64,000 bases of DNA from Portunus trituberculatus. Taxonomy: Eukaryota > Arthropoda > Malacostraca > Decapoda > Portunidae. The position numbers were made by a program, and so were the translations under genes. The notes beneath the pieces are model-generated. The model saw nothing but the letters and a program-made list of their open reading frames with translations. It had not been told where the DNA came from and made no database searches. Below are positions 54,941 to 64,000 of the stretch, piece by piece; the stretch's first letter is position 1; every line of letters begins with the position of its first letter. The stretch is from positions 27,909,111 through 27,973,110 of the forward strand of contig NC_059304.1 of the NCBI RefSeq assembly GCF_017591435.1, given 5' to 3'.

Positions 54941-56066
54941 CACCAGAGCGGTTAGTGTTGGTGTAGCTTCGGCCCGTGCATCCCTCTCCCCTTGGGAGGC
55001 CGCTGGCCGAAAAAAGGCCGGGTCTGAGAATGAGGGCGGGACTGATAGTGAGCCTGAGAGGGGCAGTGTGATGACCGTGAAGAGGAAGAAAACCTCTTGC
55101 CAGACATCTTGGAAGAAGGGCGTAAAGACTTGTGGATCTCCTCACACTTGCGGGTCACATCAAAGGGAAATAACTCCTGCTGACCCACCTCACACTCCCA
55201 TTTGCAGAGATCGACCATGGCCAAGTCACGGACATGGATTCAGGCCACATCCTTCCGCAACTGGTTGAGGTAATTCACTGCTGAAGTAAGAAGGCGCAAA
55301 CAACTATTAAGGCCATCTAAATAACACGACAAGCTCTTACCCTTCTTTTGTCCAATATCATTAACACACACAGCAATGGGAACTATTGCCTTTGTCAACA
55401 GGCAGTTAGTCTAGAAAAGCTTGGCATCTACCAGCCTTCCATTCACACTCATGGCCTTAGTTATAGCCGTGTTTGTCACAGGCATCGTGAGGTTCGGCAC
55501 ATTACTCGGGAGCTTAATCTTTGCACACATTAACTTCACACTCTCAGACACAGGCCGTCGGTGAAGGCTGGCGTTGAGGATAGTGGCCAAGCTGTCGGCC
55601 AGCGGCTCTCCCTTCTCCTCCTTGTCATGGAAGTTGTCCAGAAAGGTCACCCAAAGTCCTCAGAAAATCTTCATCCACATCATCGTCACAGGTGAGGTGG
55701 TCTAACCCGTCAAGAGGGTCCAGCTGGCTAGCAGGGGCAAACCCCGCCTCGTCTTCAGACGACGAGAGGGCATGAAAACCACTAGTTATTCCCGGTGTCC
55801 GTAGATGCATCCGGCGGTGCTGGGGTCCTGTTCAGCTTGTCAATAAGGCCCGACACTAGGCTAGACAGCCTATCCAAGGCAACTCTGCCCCCAAACACAG
55901 CAGACTCTGATGTGGCACCTGCCAAGCTCGGCCCTGGGAGTGACGGTGGTGAAGCGCAAGGTGGAGGAGGAGTGAAATCATCCACCGAGCACTGCTTCTT
56001 TTTCTTGCTATCTGAAGACGATGAAAGGGAGGGGGGTGGAGAAAGAGACTGCTCCGTGCCTGACAT
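54930..56066 (-). pseudogene. DIRS Gag-like protein
   Basis: The ATG at 56066 gives MSGTEQSLSPPPSLSSSSDS, KKKKQCSVDDFTPPPPC, and SSLVSGLIDKLNRTPAPPDA. After a shift near 55800 come GFHALSSSEDEAGFAPASQL and, after another near 55650, GEPLADSLATILNASLHRRP and KIKLPSNVPNLTMPVTNTAI, the helical core found in DIRS Gag proteins. The end is basic (SSSRSSHCPSQAHYQSRPHS). Stop and frameshift breaks throughout. Confidence 0.82.
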
Positions 56067-56314
56067 CACACTGCTCAATAAAAGAGACAGAGATAAGACG
56101 GTCATAATACACCATATGGTCTCGCTGTAAGGCGGCATTAACCCCCATACAAACTCCACACTGCTTGTCTATCAGAAATATGTAGTTCATCGATATGCTT
56201 TTCACCCACAGTCAACTTAGGACTGTATAGGAGAAAGCTTACCCAACGAGACGTTGCTTGGAGTAGAATGGAGCAGGAGCGGATAGATGCGTGACTGCGA
56301 GGGGGTAGCAACCG

Positions 56315-56391
56315 ACTGACGGTGGAATGGTAGCATGACATCTCTCGTTGGCTACCGCTGTGACATCAGTTGAAATTCGTGACGTGAAATT
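56315..56391. repeat. DIRS right terminal repeat
   Basis: GACTGACGGTGGAATGGTAG...GTGACGTGAAATT. The inner part is inverted relative to the left repeat and the last 50 bases are complementary to 51720-51769. Confidence 0.9.
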
Positions 56392-57604
56392 ATTATCAAA
56401 TAGCCAATTTGGTTTTAGAAAAGGTCGGTCGTGTGTAACAAATTTATTGAGTTTCTACTCTAGAATAGCTGATAAAGTACAAGAGAGAGGAGGATGGATT
56501 GACTGTATTTATTTAGATTTAAAAAAGGCGTTTGATAAAGTGCCACATGAAAGATTACTATGGAAGTTAGAGGAGAAGGGTGGCTTAAAATGAAGCACAT
56601 TGAGATGGATGGAAAATTATTTGAGGGGGGAGAGAAATAAGGACGGTAGTTAAAGATATGAAGTCCAAGTGGAGAGTAGTAGACAGCGGAGTGCCACAGG
56701 GGTTAGTATTGGCGCCAATACTTTTTCTCATATATATAAACGATATGCCAGAGGGAGTGAACAGCTAGATAAATCTGTTTGCGGGCAATGTGAAACTGTG
56801 CAGAGTCATAAAACAAAAAGAGGATTGTGAAATACTGCAGGAAGACTTAAACAAGATCTAGAAATGGAGTAAAAAATGGGAGATGCGATTCAATGTGGAC
56901 AAAAGCCATGTCATGGAAATGGGAAAAAGTAAAAGACGACCAGTGGGAATCTATAAGATGGGAGATGGAGTAGAACTAGAAAAAGTAAAAAAGGAAAAGG
57001 ACTTGGGAGTGACGATGGAAGAAAACAATCAACCGGTAAGCCATATTGATAGAATTTTCAGAGAGACATATAATTTGCTAAGGAATATTGGATTAGCATT
57101 TCACTATATGGACAAAGAAATGATGAAGAAATTGATAAGTCCTAAAGTAAGACCTAGATTGGAATATGCAGGAGTTGTGTGGACCCCCCATAAAAAGAAA
57201 CGCATAAGGAAATTGGAGAGACTACAAAAAATGGCTACAAGAATGTTTCCAGAATTTAAAGGGATGACATATGAGGAGAGACTAAAAGCAATGGATCTAC
57301 CAACCCTGGAACAGAGAAGATAGGGAAGGGATCTGATAAAGTTTATAAATTGATTAATGGAATAGATCAAGTGGATAATGAGAAACTAATCCTGAGAGAA
57401 GAATATGACATTAGAAGCACAAGATCGCATAGTAAGAAACTGAGGAAGGGAAGATGTCTGAGAGATGTTAAAAATATAGTTTCCCAAAGATGTGTTGAGA
57501 CTTGGAACAGTTTGAGTGAGGAAGTGGTGTCAGCAACGAGTGTGCATAGTTTTAAAGAGAAATTGGATAATTGTAGATATGGAGACGGGGCCACACGAGC
57601 ATAA
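56392..57604 (+). pseudogene. LINE A5 RT second part and C-terminal domain
   Basis: SNSQFGFRKGRSCVTNLLSF, IYLDLKKAFDKVPHERLLWK, then a degraded palm (LFAGNVKLCRV where FADDAKL is expected, about 56775), KSHVMEMGKSKRRPVGIYKM, RPRLEYAGVVWTPHKKKRIR, FPEFKGMTYEERLKAMDL and the end GDGATRA. Stops at about 56590, 56768, 56860 and 57320 and a lost catalytic pair make it dead. Confidence 0.88.
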
Positions 57605-57636
57605 AGCCCAGGCCCTGTAAAACTACAACTAGGTAA

Positions 57637-57642
<6 letters not shown>

Positions 57643-57712
<70 letters not shown>
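57643..57712. repeat. (CA)n microsatellite, tail of LINE A5
   Basis: About 35 CA units between A5 and A6. Confidence 0.97.
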
Positions 57713-57717
<5 letters not shown>

Positions 57718-57888
57718 GTATAGTTTCCCGCAAAGATGTGTTGAGATGTGGAACAGTTCGAATGAAGAAGTAGTGTCTGTAACGAGTGTGCATAGTTTTA
57801 AAGTAAGATTGGATAAGTGTAGATATGGAGACGGGGCCACACGAGCATAAAGCCCAGGCCCTGTAAAACTACAACTAGGTAAATACAC
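57713..57888 (+). mobile_element. LINE family A, copy A6, last 176 bases only
   Basis: Begins ATATAGTATAGTTTCCCGCA right after (CA)n and encodes SFPQRCVEMWNSSNEEVVSV to GDGATRA*, then CAACTAGGTAAATACA and (CA)n. Confidence 0.9.
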
Positions 57889-57909
57889 ACACACACACAC
57901 ACACACACA
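57889..57909. repeat. (CA)n microsatellite, tail of LINE A6
   Basis: About 11 CA units; LINE C begins directly afterwards. Confidence 0.93.
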
Positions 57910-58582
57910 AATTAAAGAGACCAATGAGGAGAAAGACTTAGGAGTAACCGTGCAAAACACTTTGTCACCGGAGAAACACATTAACAAGATTTTTTGGAAA
58001 ACATACAACATGCTTCAAAATATTGGCCTTGCATTCCACTACCTAGATGAAGGAATGATGAAGAAGATATTATGTACCTTAATAAGATCCCAGCTAGAAT
58101 ATGCAGCATGTGTCTGGTCACCGCATATGAAGAAAAATGTGAAGAAGGTAGAAAGGGTACAAAGGCTGGCAACAAGGATGGTACCAGGACTCAGGGAGTT
58201 AGACTATGAGGAAAGACTGAGGAAGCTGGGGCTGACCACATTAGAAGAGAGAAGAACAAGAGGAGACATGATAGCTATGTATAAATTGGTGAACAAGATT
58301 GACATACTGGATAGAGAGTTGATAAAGGTGACCACAAGTAATCATCTCCGAGGACATGGAAAAAAGCTAATAAATGACATCTGTCTAAATGACGTGAGAA
58401 AATACAGTTTCCCGCATCGTAGCATTGATAAGTGGAATAAACTGAGCAGTGATGTCGTTGAGGCGGTGTGTGTCAATCAGATGAAAGAGAGATATGACAG
58501 GAATGGATAAGGAGACAGGACACAGAGAGCTTAGCTCGGGCCCTGTAATACACAAATAGGTAAATACAAATAGGTAAATACA
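57910..58582 (+). mobile_element. LINE family C, 5'-truncated
   Basis: Related to A and B in its C-terminal domain but distinct in sequence. It ends GGAGACAGGACACAGAGAGC...CAAATAGGTAAATACA repeated, then CACACAGACA, and the SINE follows. Confidence 0.87.
57911..58510 (+). pseudogene. LINE C polymerase C-terminal fragment
   Basis: The strand reads IKETNEEKDLGVTVQNTLSP then EKHINKIFWKTYNMLQNIGL, RSQLEYAACVWSPHMKKNVK, MVPGLRELDYEERLRKLGL, KYSFPHRSIDKWNKLSSDVV and VNQMKERYDRNG*. The frame 57911-58510 is fully open over 200 codons, but it starts after the catalytic domain so it cannot be active. It is the longest unbroken A/B/C-type C-terminus in the window. Confidence 0.88.
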
Positions 58583-58869
58583 CACAGACAGTGGTTAGAG
58601 CGCTGGCTTCACAAGCCAGAGGACCGGGGTTCGATTCCCCGGCCGGGTGGAGATATTTGGGTGTGTCTCCTTTCATGTGTAGCCCCCCTGTTCACCTAGC
58701 AGTGAGTAGGTACGGGATGTAAATCGAGGAGTTGTGACCTTGTTGTCCCGGTGTGTTGTGTGTGCCTGGTCTCAGGCCTATCCGAAGATCGGAAATAATT
58801 AGCTCTGAGCTCGTTCCGTAGGGTAACGTCTGGCTGTCTCGTCAGAGACTGCAGCAGATCAAACAGTGA

Positions 58870-58871
<2 letters not shown>
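58583..58871 (+). mobile_element. tRNA-Val-derived SINE
   Basis: Head: A-box-like TGGTTAGAGCGCTGG (58592-58606), anticodon stem-loop CTGGC-TTCACAA-GCCAG with anticodon CAC (58610-58612), perfect B box GGTTCGATTCC (58628-58638). Body: GTTCACCTAGCAGTGAGTAG, then CTGGTCTCAGGCCTATCCGA and GTCAGAGACTGCAGCAGATC, ending in (CA)n. Transcribed by RNA polymerase III from the internal boxes by analogy. The body matches, from memory, a SINE common in crabs. The first acceptor-stem bases are missing, so it is not a working tRNA gene. Confidence 0.85.

Positions 58872-58920
<49 letters not shown>
58872..58920. repeat. (CA)n microsatellite, SINE tail
   Basis: About 23 CA units following GTGAAAAA; LINE A7 begins at once afterwards. 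Confidence 0.96.
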
Positions 58921-58923
<3 letters not shown>

Positions 58924-59040
58924 CAAGATTACTGTGGAAGTTAGAGGAGAAGGGTGGCTTAAAAGGAAGCACATTGAGATGGATGGAAAATTATTTGAGG
59001 GAGAGAGAAATAAGAACGGTAGTTAAAGATATGAAGTCCA
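58921..59040 (+). mobile_element. LINE family A, copy A7, internal RT fragment
   Basis: Reads ARLLWKLEEKGGLKGSTLRW and MENYLREREIRTVVKDMKS, i.e. the KVPHERLLWKLE region of the RT. It starts after (CA)n and is interrupted at 59041 by the second DIRS-like element. Confidence 0.88.
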
Positions 59041-59818
59041 ATTTATAAGTATGCGAAACTTACCGTAGGTCAGTTGAAGTATGCTGATAATTTTACGAAT
59101 ATCACCTCTGCCGCTTTGGGGAGCATTCACATGAGATACTGCCACACCACGCCGAATGCCAGACTTTAAACCCTGCGACCACCTACATGACATAAAACAT
59201 AAGAAATAACCACAAATGTGTAACACAATACATAAATGGAAAAAAGGGGGGGGGGGAGAGGAGGGCATGTGAATGCTCCCCAAAGCAGCAGAGGTGATAT
59301 TCGTAAAATTACCAGCATACTTCAACTGACCTATGGTAAGTTTCGCATACTTATAAATTTTACATCATAAAATCCCCTTTGCTGTGGGGAGCACTCACAT
59401 GAGGTTTTAAAGCCACATGGGTGTCGCACCTGAAGTTTGGTCATGATTTCAATCTTGGAAAAGCAAACCATTTCCTGATTGCCTGTAGCCAAAAGTTTAA
59501 TGTGCATAAACAACCCGGAAATGACATAGGAATTGACAAACCAAATAGCCTCTGCAAAGTACCCATGTGCCACCATAACCTTCCAAGGGTTGAGGTGTCA
59601 TCCCCAACAAAGAGATCAAGTCATGACAAAAAAAGAAAATATAAATACTTCTTGAATACATAAGTACACACCTAAGTCCAAAAACCAAATCCCCAGAACA
59701 CCTTACTGATCAACGTGCAAAATAGCATCCTGTAAAGGGTCTGAATCTGGAACAATTTGTTTATCATAGAATATAGTAAAAGTGGCCTCCTGAGTCCAAC
59801 CAGCCCTCCCCATGATCA
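59041..59818 (-). mobile_element. Second DIRS-like element, 3' end only, different family
   Basis: The left arm 59041-59133 (ATTTATAAGTATGCGAAACTTA...) is the inverted complement of 59265-59358, with few differences. Next to the latter, 59359-59405 (CATCATAAAATCCCCTTTGC...) is a second segment containing GGGGAGCACTCACATGAG, related to the inner arm. This reproduces the terminal repeat plus internal complementary region of the DIRS element at 51424. The adjacent minus-strand recombinase end supports it. The rest of the element is missing beyond about 59818. Confidence 0.75.
59685..59818 (-). pseudogene. DIRS-2 tyrosine recombinase C-terminus
   Basis: The strand reads VNVIMGRAGWTQEATFTIFY then DKQIVPDSDPLQDAILHVDQ and a stop. 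GWTxExTFxxFY is the terminal block with the nucleophilic Tyr in DIRS-type recombinases. Only about 40 residues remain. Confidence 0.72.
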
Positions 59819-60342
59819 CGTTGACAGGTACTGCCAAAGCCTTTGCTTTTGAAGCCGCTGCCGGTCAGACACTGCCTGCAACCTGAGAGCAACCTGATAA
59901 CAACCTTGTTACCGTCCCTCCAAGCGTTCATGGATGCCATTTCACGGCAAGAGGTTGCTCTGACGTTGTTAAAGTTTCTTGGATCCAGCTCCTGGCAACC
60001 AATGACCACTTTTAGGCGGGTTACCAACCTCCACCCGTCAACATCGACAAATTTTTGTGGATGCTATTTTATGAAAGTTGGTATGTGAGCAGGAGGTTGC
60101 TATGGAGGTTGTCTGTACCAACATAGACAACAACCTGCTTCTTGGATCCGGCCCCAGAGCTCCCACCTATCGGCCAGCTGCGGAACTCTCTGGCACGCAG
60201 TTTGAAATTGCGTCTGGCGCTCAGTTTCAAAATGCTTTTGGGCCAAATCACATATAAGCAAACTGATCGTACAAATTAAATTAATTATAATATTTTTTCG
60301 GTCGCATTATAACAAAAACTCATAAATTGAGTTACCTGTATA
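59819..60342. other. Unassigned sequence with inverted and repeated blocks
   Basis: TTCTTGGATCC occurs at about 59978 and 60136, and AGGTTGCT/AGCAACCT words recur in both orientations, suggesting a decayed foldback element. No protein was recognised. Confidence 0.35.
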
Positions 60343-60849
60343 CAGTGATACTTCGACATACGATCACCCTAACATACAATTTTTTTTATATATGATGAAA
60401 GATTTCATATAATTTATGCCTTGAAATATGACGATATTTTTAAGATACGATTAGCTATCGGTAGGTGGCGCAGCGATCGCTCAGCTACCTAGCTAACCTG
60501 AACATTCAGCCCACGTTGTGTATCGTTGTTCATCCTTTGTGCATGTATGTGTCTGTGCTCCTCGGCAGTGTGTATTTTTTATTAAGTTTTGTGAACTCAA
60601 AATCATGGGAAACACACAAAATAGCATGTATTCACATAGCGATTACACTTAGAAATTCAATAAACGAGTGAGGACAATGGTTTTCTGCCCATAAGCAACT
60701 CTTCCTCTTTGCAATACAAAAAAACAGAAGTCTCTAGATGTCATGGTTACCAAAATATCACAGGTTGAATGAGGTAGTATCATTGGTTTATGTGGCCTTG
60801 CGTCCGATCGGGTTCAGCGGCCTTGGCTAGAGCGAGAGAAAACGGCCCT

Positions 60850-60855
<6 letters not shown>

Positions 60856-60922
<67 letters not shown>
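60856..60922. repeat. (CT)n microsatellite
   Basis: CT run in the first copy of the internal duplication. Confidence 0.96.
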
Positions 60923-60925
<3 letters not shown>

Positions 60926-61254
60926 GCTGTCGCCTGTTCTGATAGCACTCTTATTCAAAAGTTGTCTCCCCGTAACATGGTGAGAGACCTGAGATATAGA
61001 AGTAAAGTAAGGCTTGCGGGAGAGGTGGCGGAATCAGACACAGTGAAATCACTCACTACCAGTGATGTAGAGCATATGTTTACTCCTGCCTACAACAACT
61101 CTTCCTCTTTGCGATGCAAAAAACCAGAAGTCTCTAGATGTCATGGTTACCAAAATATCACAGGTTGAATGAGATAGTAACATTGGTTTATGTGGCCTTG
61201 CATCCGATCGGGTTCAGCAGCCTTGGCTAGAGCGCGAGAAAACGGGCCCCCTGT

Positions 61255-61368
<114 letters not shown>

Positions 61369-61924
61369 GTTCTGATACCACTCTCATTCAAAAGTAACAT
61401 GGCGAGAGACCCAAGGTATAGAAGTAAGGCGCGCGGGAGAGGTGGCAGAATCAGACATAATGAAATCACTGTCGATCGCTCCTACCATTTATCACTGGTG
61501 ACACAGTGATGTAGAGCATATGTTTACTCCTGATGAGTGTTGCCAGCTCACAAGCAAAGAAAACGGGAAGAAAATAACCAAAATATAGCCATAAAAAGCC
61601 TAAACGTCTATCGACGTGCCCCGTACCTTGTGTGATGAACGTATATCAGTGTGTCCCGAGTTTTGCAGGTAAAGTTGTTATTTTGAGCAATATAGTTAAT
61701 TTATATCATGCATACAATAAACATTGTATTTTTCTTATATTAGATCTATATTTGGTTGGTATTTAAAGCATGTTATTTTTTTTTTGGGTGGAGTGTAAAT
61801 TCATATCACAAAAACGAATTAATTGTATTTCCATTAATTTCTATGGGAAAAATTGATTTGATATATAATTTTTTTTATATACAACAATCGTCATGGAACG
61901 AATTAAAATCGTATGTAAGTACCA

Positions 61925-62399
<475 letters not shown>

Positions 62400-64000
62400 T
62401 CAAAGGGCGGGGGTGTCATGGGCGTCAATCTCCCACTCATTGTCGCCTAGTTTGGGTCTCGCAAGACCTGCTGACGGTAGGGAAGGACCTTCGTGCGCCT
62501 CTACAACTTGTAACAGATACTGCTTTTGTCCTTCATCCTTGGTTAGGGCCAAGTTATATGTCTGCATCATAGCAACTCCGCGCTCCGCGAAGTCGTTGAC
62601 AACTCGAAGGGCTCTGATGCGGCGTTGGGCATCCAAGTAGGCCGGATCCTTGTTCCAGGCAGCAGGGTCACTGGCGAGAAAGGTCATATCGATGCTCATG
62701 AGCTGCAACAGCTTCATTGATCCTGTTGTCACGAAGTCCGCGATAGTCTTATTGGTGAAGGTGGCTTCTCTGGTGTCAACTGTGGCTCGACGTGGAGGGT
62801 CCTCTGAACCTTCTTGCTCCTTGGAGGCCTTCACCATATCTCGTTTTGTCGCTAGGCTAACGTTGTCGTCGAAGAACGCCAGAGCTACCAACCGCTCACT
62901 TAAATACCACATGTGGCGCCCCAATGTCGCAGATGTGGCTTTCGCCACATCCGTATCCGGGTAGGCCAGCAGGCTTTTCAGTAGGGCTAGGTCCTGAGCC
63001 GGAGCTGACGTTGGGCATGGAGCCTTGTACCAGGGGGCCACATAGGTGGAGACGCTGAACTCTACGAACCGCTTGATCCTTGAAAGCTCCGCTCGTGTTA
63101 GCTGGAATTTATCTTGGTCACGGAACAAGAACACCTTCACCGCATAAATGATTTTTGCCATCCATCGTGAACGATGTAGAGCACCAGGGCGGGTGATACG
63201 GATGCCTCGCTTCGGCTGGCCACCAAGGACGATGATTGAAAGTTCAAGTAACTCACGGTAATCGTCTCGTGGGTGCTGCCCGTCGAGGAGGCGCTGAAAC
63301 TCCACCAACAGATCATCACGTCGCTCACGGAGGTTTTGTGACATTTTGTCCATCTCCATTGCCTTCGGTGTCGTCCTGTCCAAGTATTCCCACTTTCCTT
63401 TGAACCTTTTGAAAAGTTGAATTTCAGGACCGCTAGAGGGTCCAAAGCAAGTGAAGAATGCCTTCTCACAGATTAATTCGTAAATGTGGTGGCGACAGGC
63501 AAGGTGGAGGACATCACGCCCTAGTCGTTGCTCTACAATGGAACATGCCCCTGCTGCCAAACCAGTGTTAGAAGCGGTGGTGTCAAAGGAGAGAGCAACC
63601 ACCCGATTCTCAACTCCCCAATCTTCGAGTGTTGTTATAATGGCGTGAGCAGCGGCCTGTCCGGTTCCATTGGGGAGACTAGGCACGGCGAGGAGCTTTT
63701 CCACTCCGTCTCCGGAAACCAGTACTGGAAGACGGTCGACGGCTGGGCCTCCATCCGCTGTGGGGATGATCTTACCATCCCAATGAACAGTGAGCGGAAC
63801 GGACGGCTTGAAGGATTTCTTGATCTCCGCAGCCGCTACAGCGCGGAATTTTCGCCGATCCCGTCGGAAGGACTCACGATTTATCACGAGTTGGTTGGGA
63901 TCGTGTCCGAGGCTTCGAGCAGCAGCACTGACGAGGTGAACTGCGTCACGGTCGGAAGTCAAGGTCCGATCCAATGCGGCAGACAAGTGACTGTCCAGTA
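62400..64000 (-). CDS. Unrecognised transposase-like protein, intact, 5'-partial
   Basis: Open from the window edge (64000) to the TGA at 62402-62400, more than 530 codons with no stop or frameshift, markedly GC-richer than the flanks. The start codon is beyond the window; residues here are numbered from codon 63986. Features fitting an RNase H-fold DDE transposase: a strand ending PLTVHWDGK (D70), a strand ending VVALSFDTTASNTG (D135), then LHLACRHHIYEL, a C-x2-H motif (C164, H167) like that after the second Asp in hAT and related superfamilies, then a helical segment. A third acidic residue is not certain; DYRELLELSI is one candidate. I recall similar uncharacterised proteins in arthropod genomes but cannot name the family. 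A domesticated gene is also possible. Confidence 0.8.
   Translation of the reverse strand, partial: LDSHLSAALDRTLTSDRDAVHLVSAAARSLGHDPNQLVINRESFRRDRRKFRAVAAAEIKKSFKPSVPLTVHWDGKIIPTADGGPAVDRLPVLVSGDGVEKLLAVPSLPNGTGQAAAHAIITTLEDWGVENRVVALSFDTTASNTGLAAGACSIVEQRLGRDVLHLACRHHIYELICEKAFFTCFGPSSGPEIQLFKRFKGKWEYLDRTTPKAMEMDKMSQNLRERRDDLLVEFQRLLDGQHPRDDYRELLELSIIVLGGQPKRGIRITRPGALHRSRWMAKIIYAVKVFLFRDQDKFQLTRAELSRIKRFVEFSVSTYVAPWYKAPCPTSAPAQDLALLKSLLAYPDTDVAKATSATLGRHMWYLSERLVALAFFDDNVSLATKRDMVKASKEQEGSEDPPRRATVDTREATFTNKTIADFVTTGSMKLLQLMSIDMTFLASDPAAWNKDPAYLDAQRRIRALRVVNDFAERGVAMMQTYNLALTKDEGQKQYLLQVVEAHEGPSLPSAGLARPKLGDNEWEIDAHDTPAL

Larger units (their letters stand above)
51424..56391 (-). mobile_element. 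DIRS-like tyrosine-recombinase retrotransposon, structurally complete
   Basis: 4968 bases, coding on the minus strand in the order Gag, RT, RNase H, tyrosine recombinase. It has terminal inverted repeats (GTCACAGYGGT...CAACGAGAGATG...CCACCGTCAGTC at both ends) and, just inside the coding 3' end, an internal complementary region made of the reverse complement of one outer end (51636-51719) fused to that of the other (51720-51769). This layout is the hallmark of DIRS elements, which integrate as circles by recombination without long target duplications. It sits in LINE A5 with ATT on both sides. Coding regions carry frameshifts. Confidence 0.92.
50336..57642 (+). mobile_element. LINE family A, copy A5, split by a DIRS-like element
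   Basis: Plus-strand copy in two parts, 50336-51423 and 56392-57642. It starts in the endonuclease (ATGATAGATAAT), right after (CA)n, and ends in CAACTAGGTAAATACA then (CA)n. The parts join exactly at the codons of EDNK|LSNSQFGFRKGRSC, as in copy A1 at about 2510-2540. Confidence 0.92.

Noticed and set aside
58583..58656. Functional tRNA-Val gene
   Set aside because: The 5' acceptor strand is missing and the sequence continues into a SINE body and (CA)n tail. It is a SINE head.

Overview
This is a non-coding-dominated stretch of an animal genome, most likely a decapod crustacean and probably a crab. The basis is a SINE with a tRNA-Val(CAC)-like head and a conserved tail that I recognise from crab sequences, very long CT/CA/AT microsatellites, CR1-like LINEs with (CA)n tails, and BEL, gypsy, DIRS, piggyBac-like and Tigger-like transposons. 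One 500-base run of N (28410-28909) joins two contigs. Species identification is an inference.

Host genes are few. Three consecutive plus-strand exons (22595-23535) encode part of O-phosphoseryl-tRNA(Sec) selenium transferase (SEPSECS), including the PLP-binding lysine. Neither earlier nor later exons are visible; the next intron is packed with LINEs and then reaches the assembly gap. A candidate first coding exon of an unrecognised gene lies at 48015-48103. At the right edge a long intact minus-strand ORF (64000-62400) encodes a transposase-like protein of a family I cannot name.

Layout: 1-1185, degraded LINE. 1270-15649, four minus-strand LINEs head to tail (one family A, three near-identical family B) joined by (GT)n tracts. 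15850-21750, small DNA transposons (two with TTAA flanks, one Tigger derivative with TA flanks), huge microsatellites and a plus-strand family A LINE. 21785-22540, old RTE fragment. 22595-23535, SEPSECS exons. 23599-28409, LINEs A3, A4 (near full length) and the tip of B4. 28910-47204, one plus-strand RNase H-bearing LINE split by a gypsy element (32879-37553) fused to a BEL element (37554-44670), and again by a minus-strand LINE (about 45646-46886). 47205-50240, mostly unique sequence with the candidate first exon, a foldback MITE and a LINE remnant. 50336-59040, a run of family A and C LINE pieces and the SINE, joined at (CA)n tracts; one is split by a complete DIRS-like tyrosine-recombinase retroelement (51424-56391). 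59041-59818, 3' end of a second, different DIRS-like element. 60343-61927, Tigger-like element; 61928-62080, (TA)n; then the unnamed transposase-like gene.

Most elements are dead by frameshift. The features most worth following are the intact transposase-like gene, the two DIRS elements with visible internal complementary regions, the repeated LINE/(CA)n junctions suggesting insertion into CA microsatellites, and the gypsy-BEL LTR fusion.
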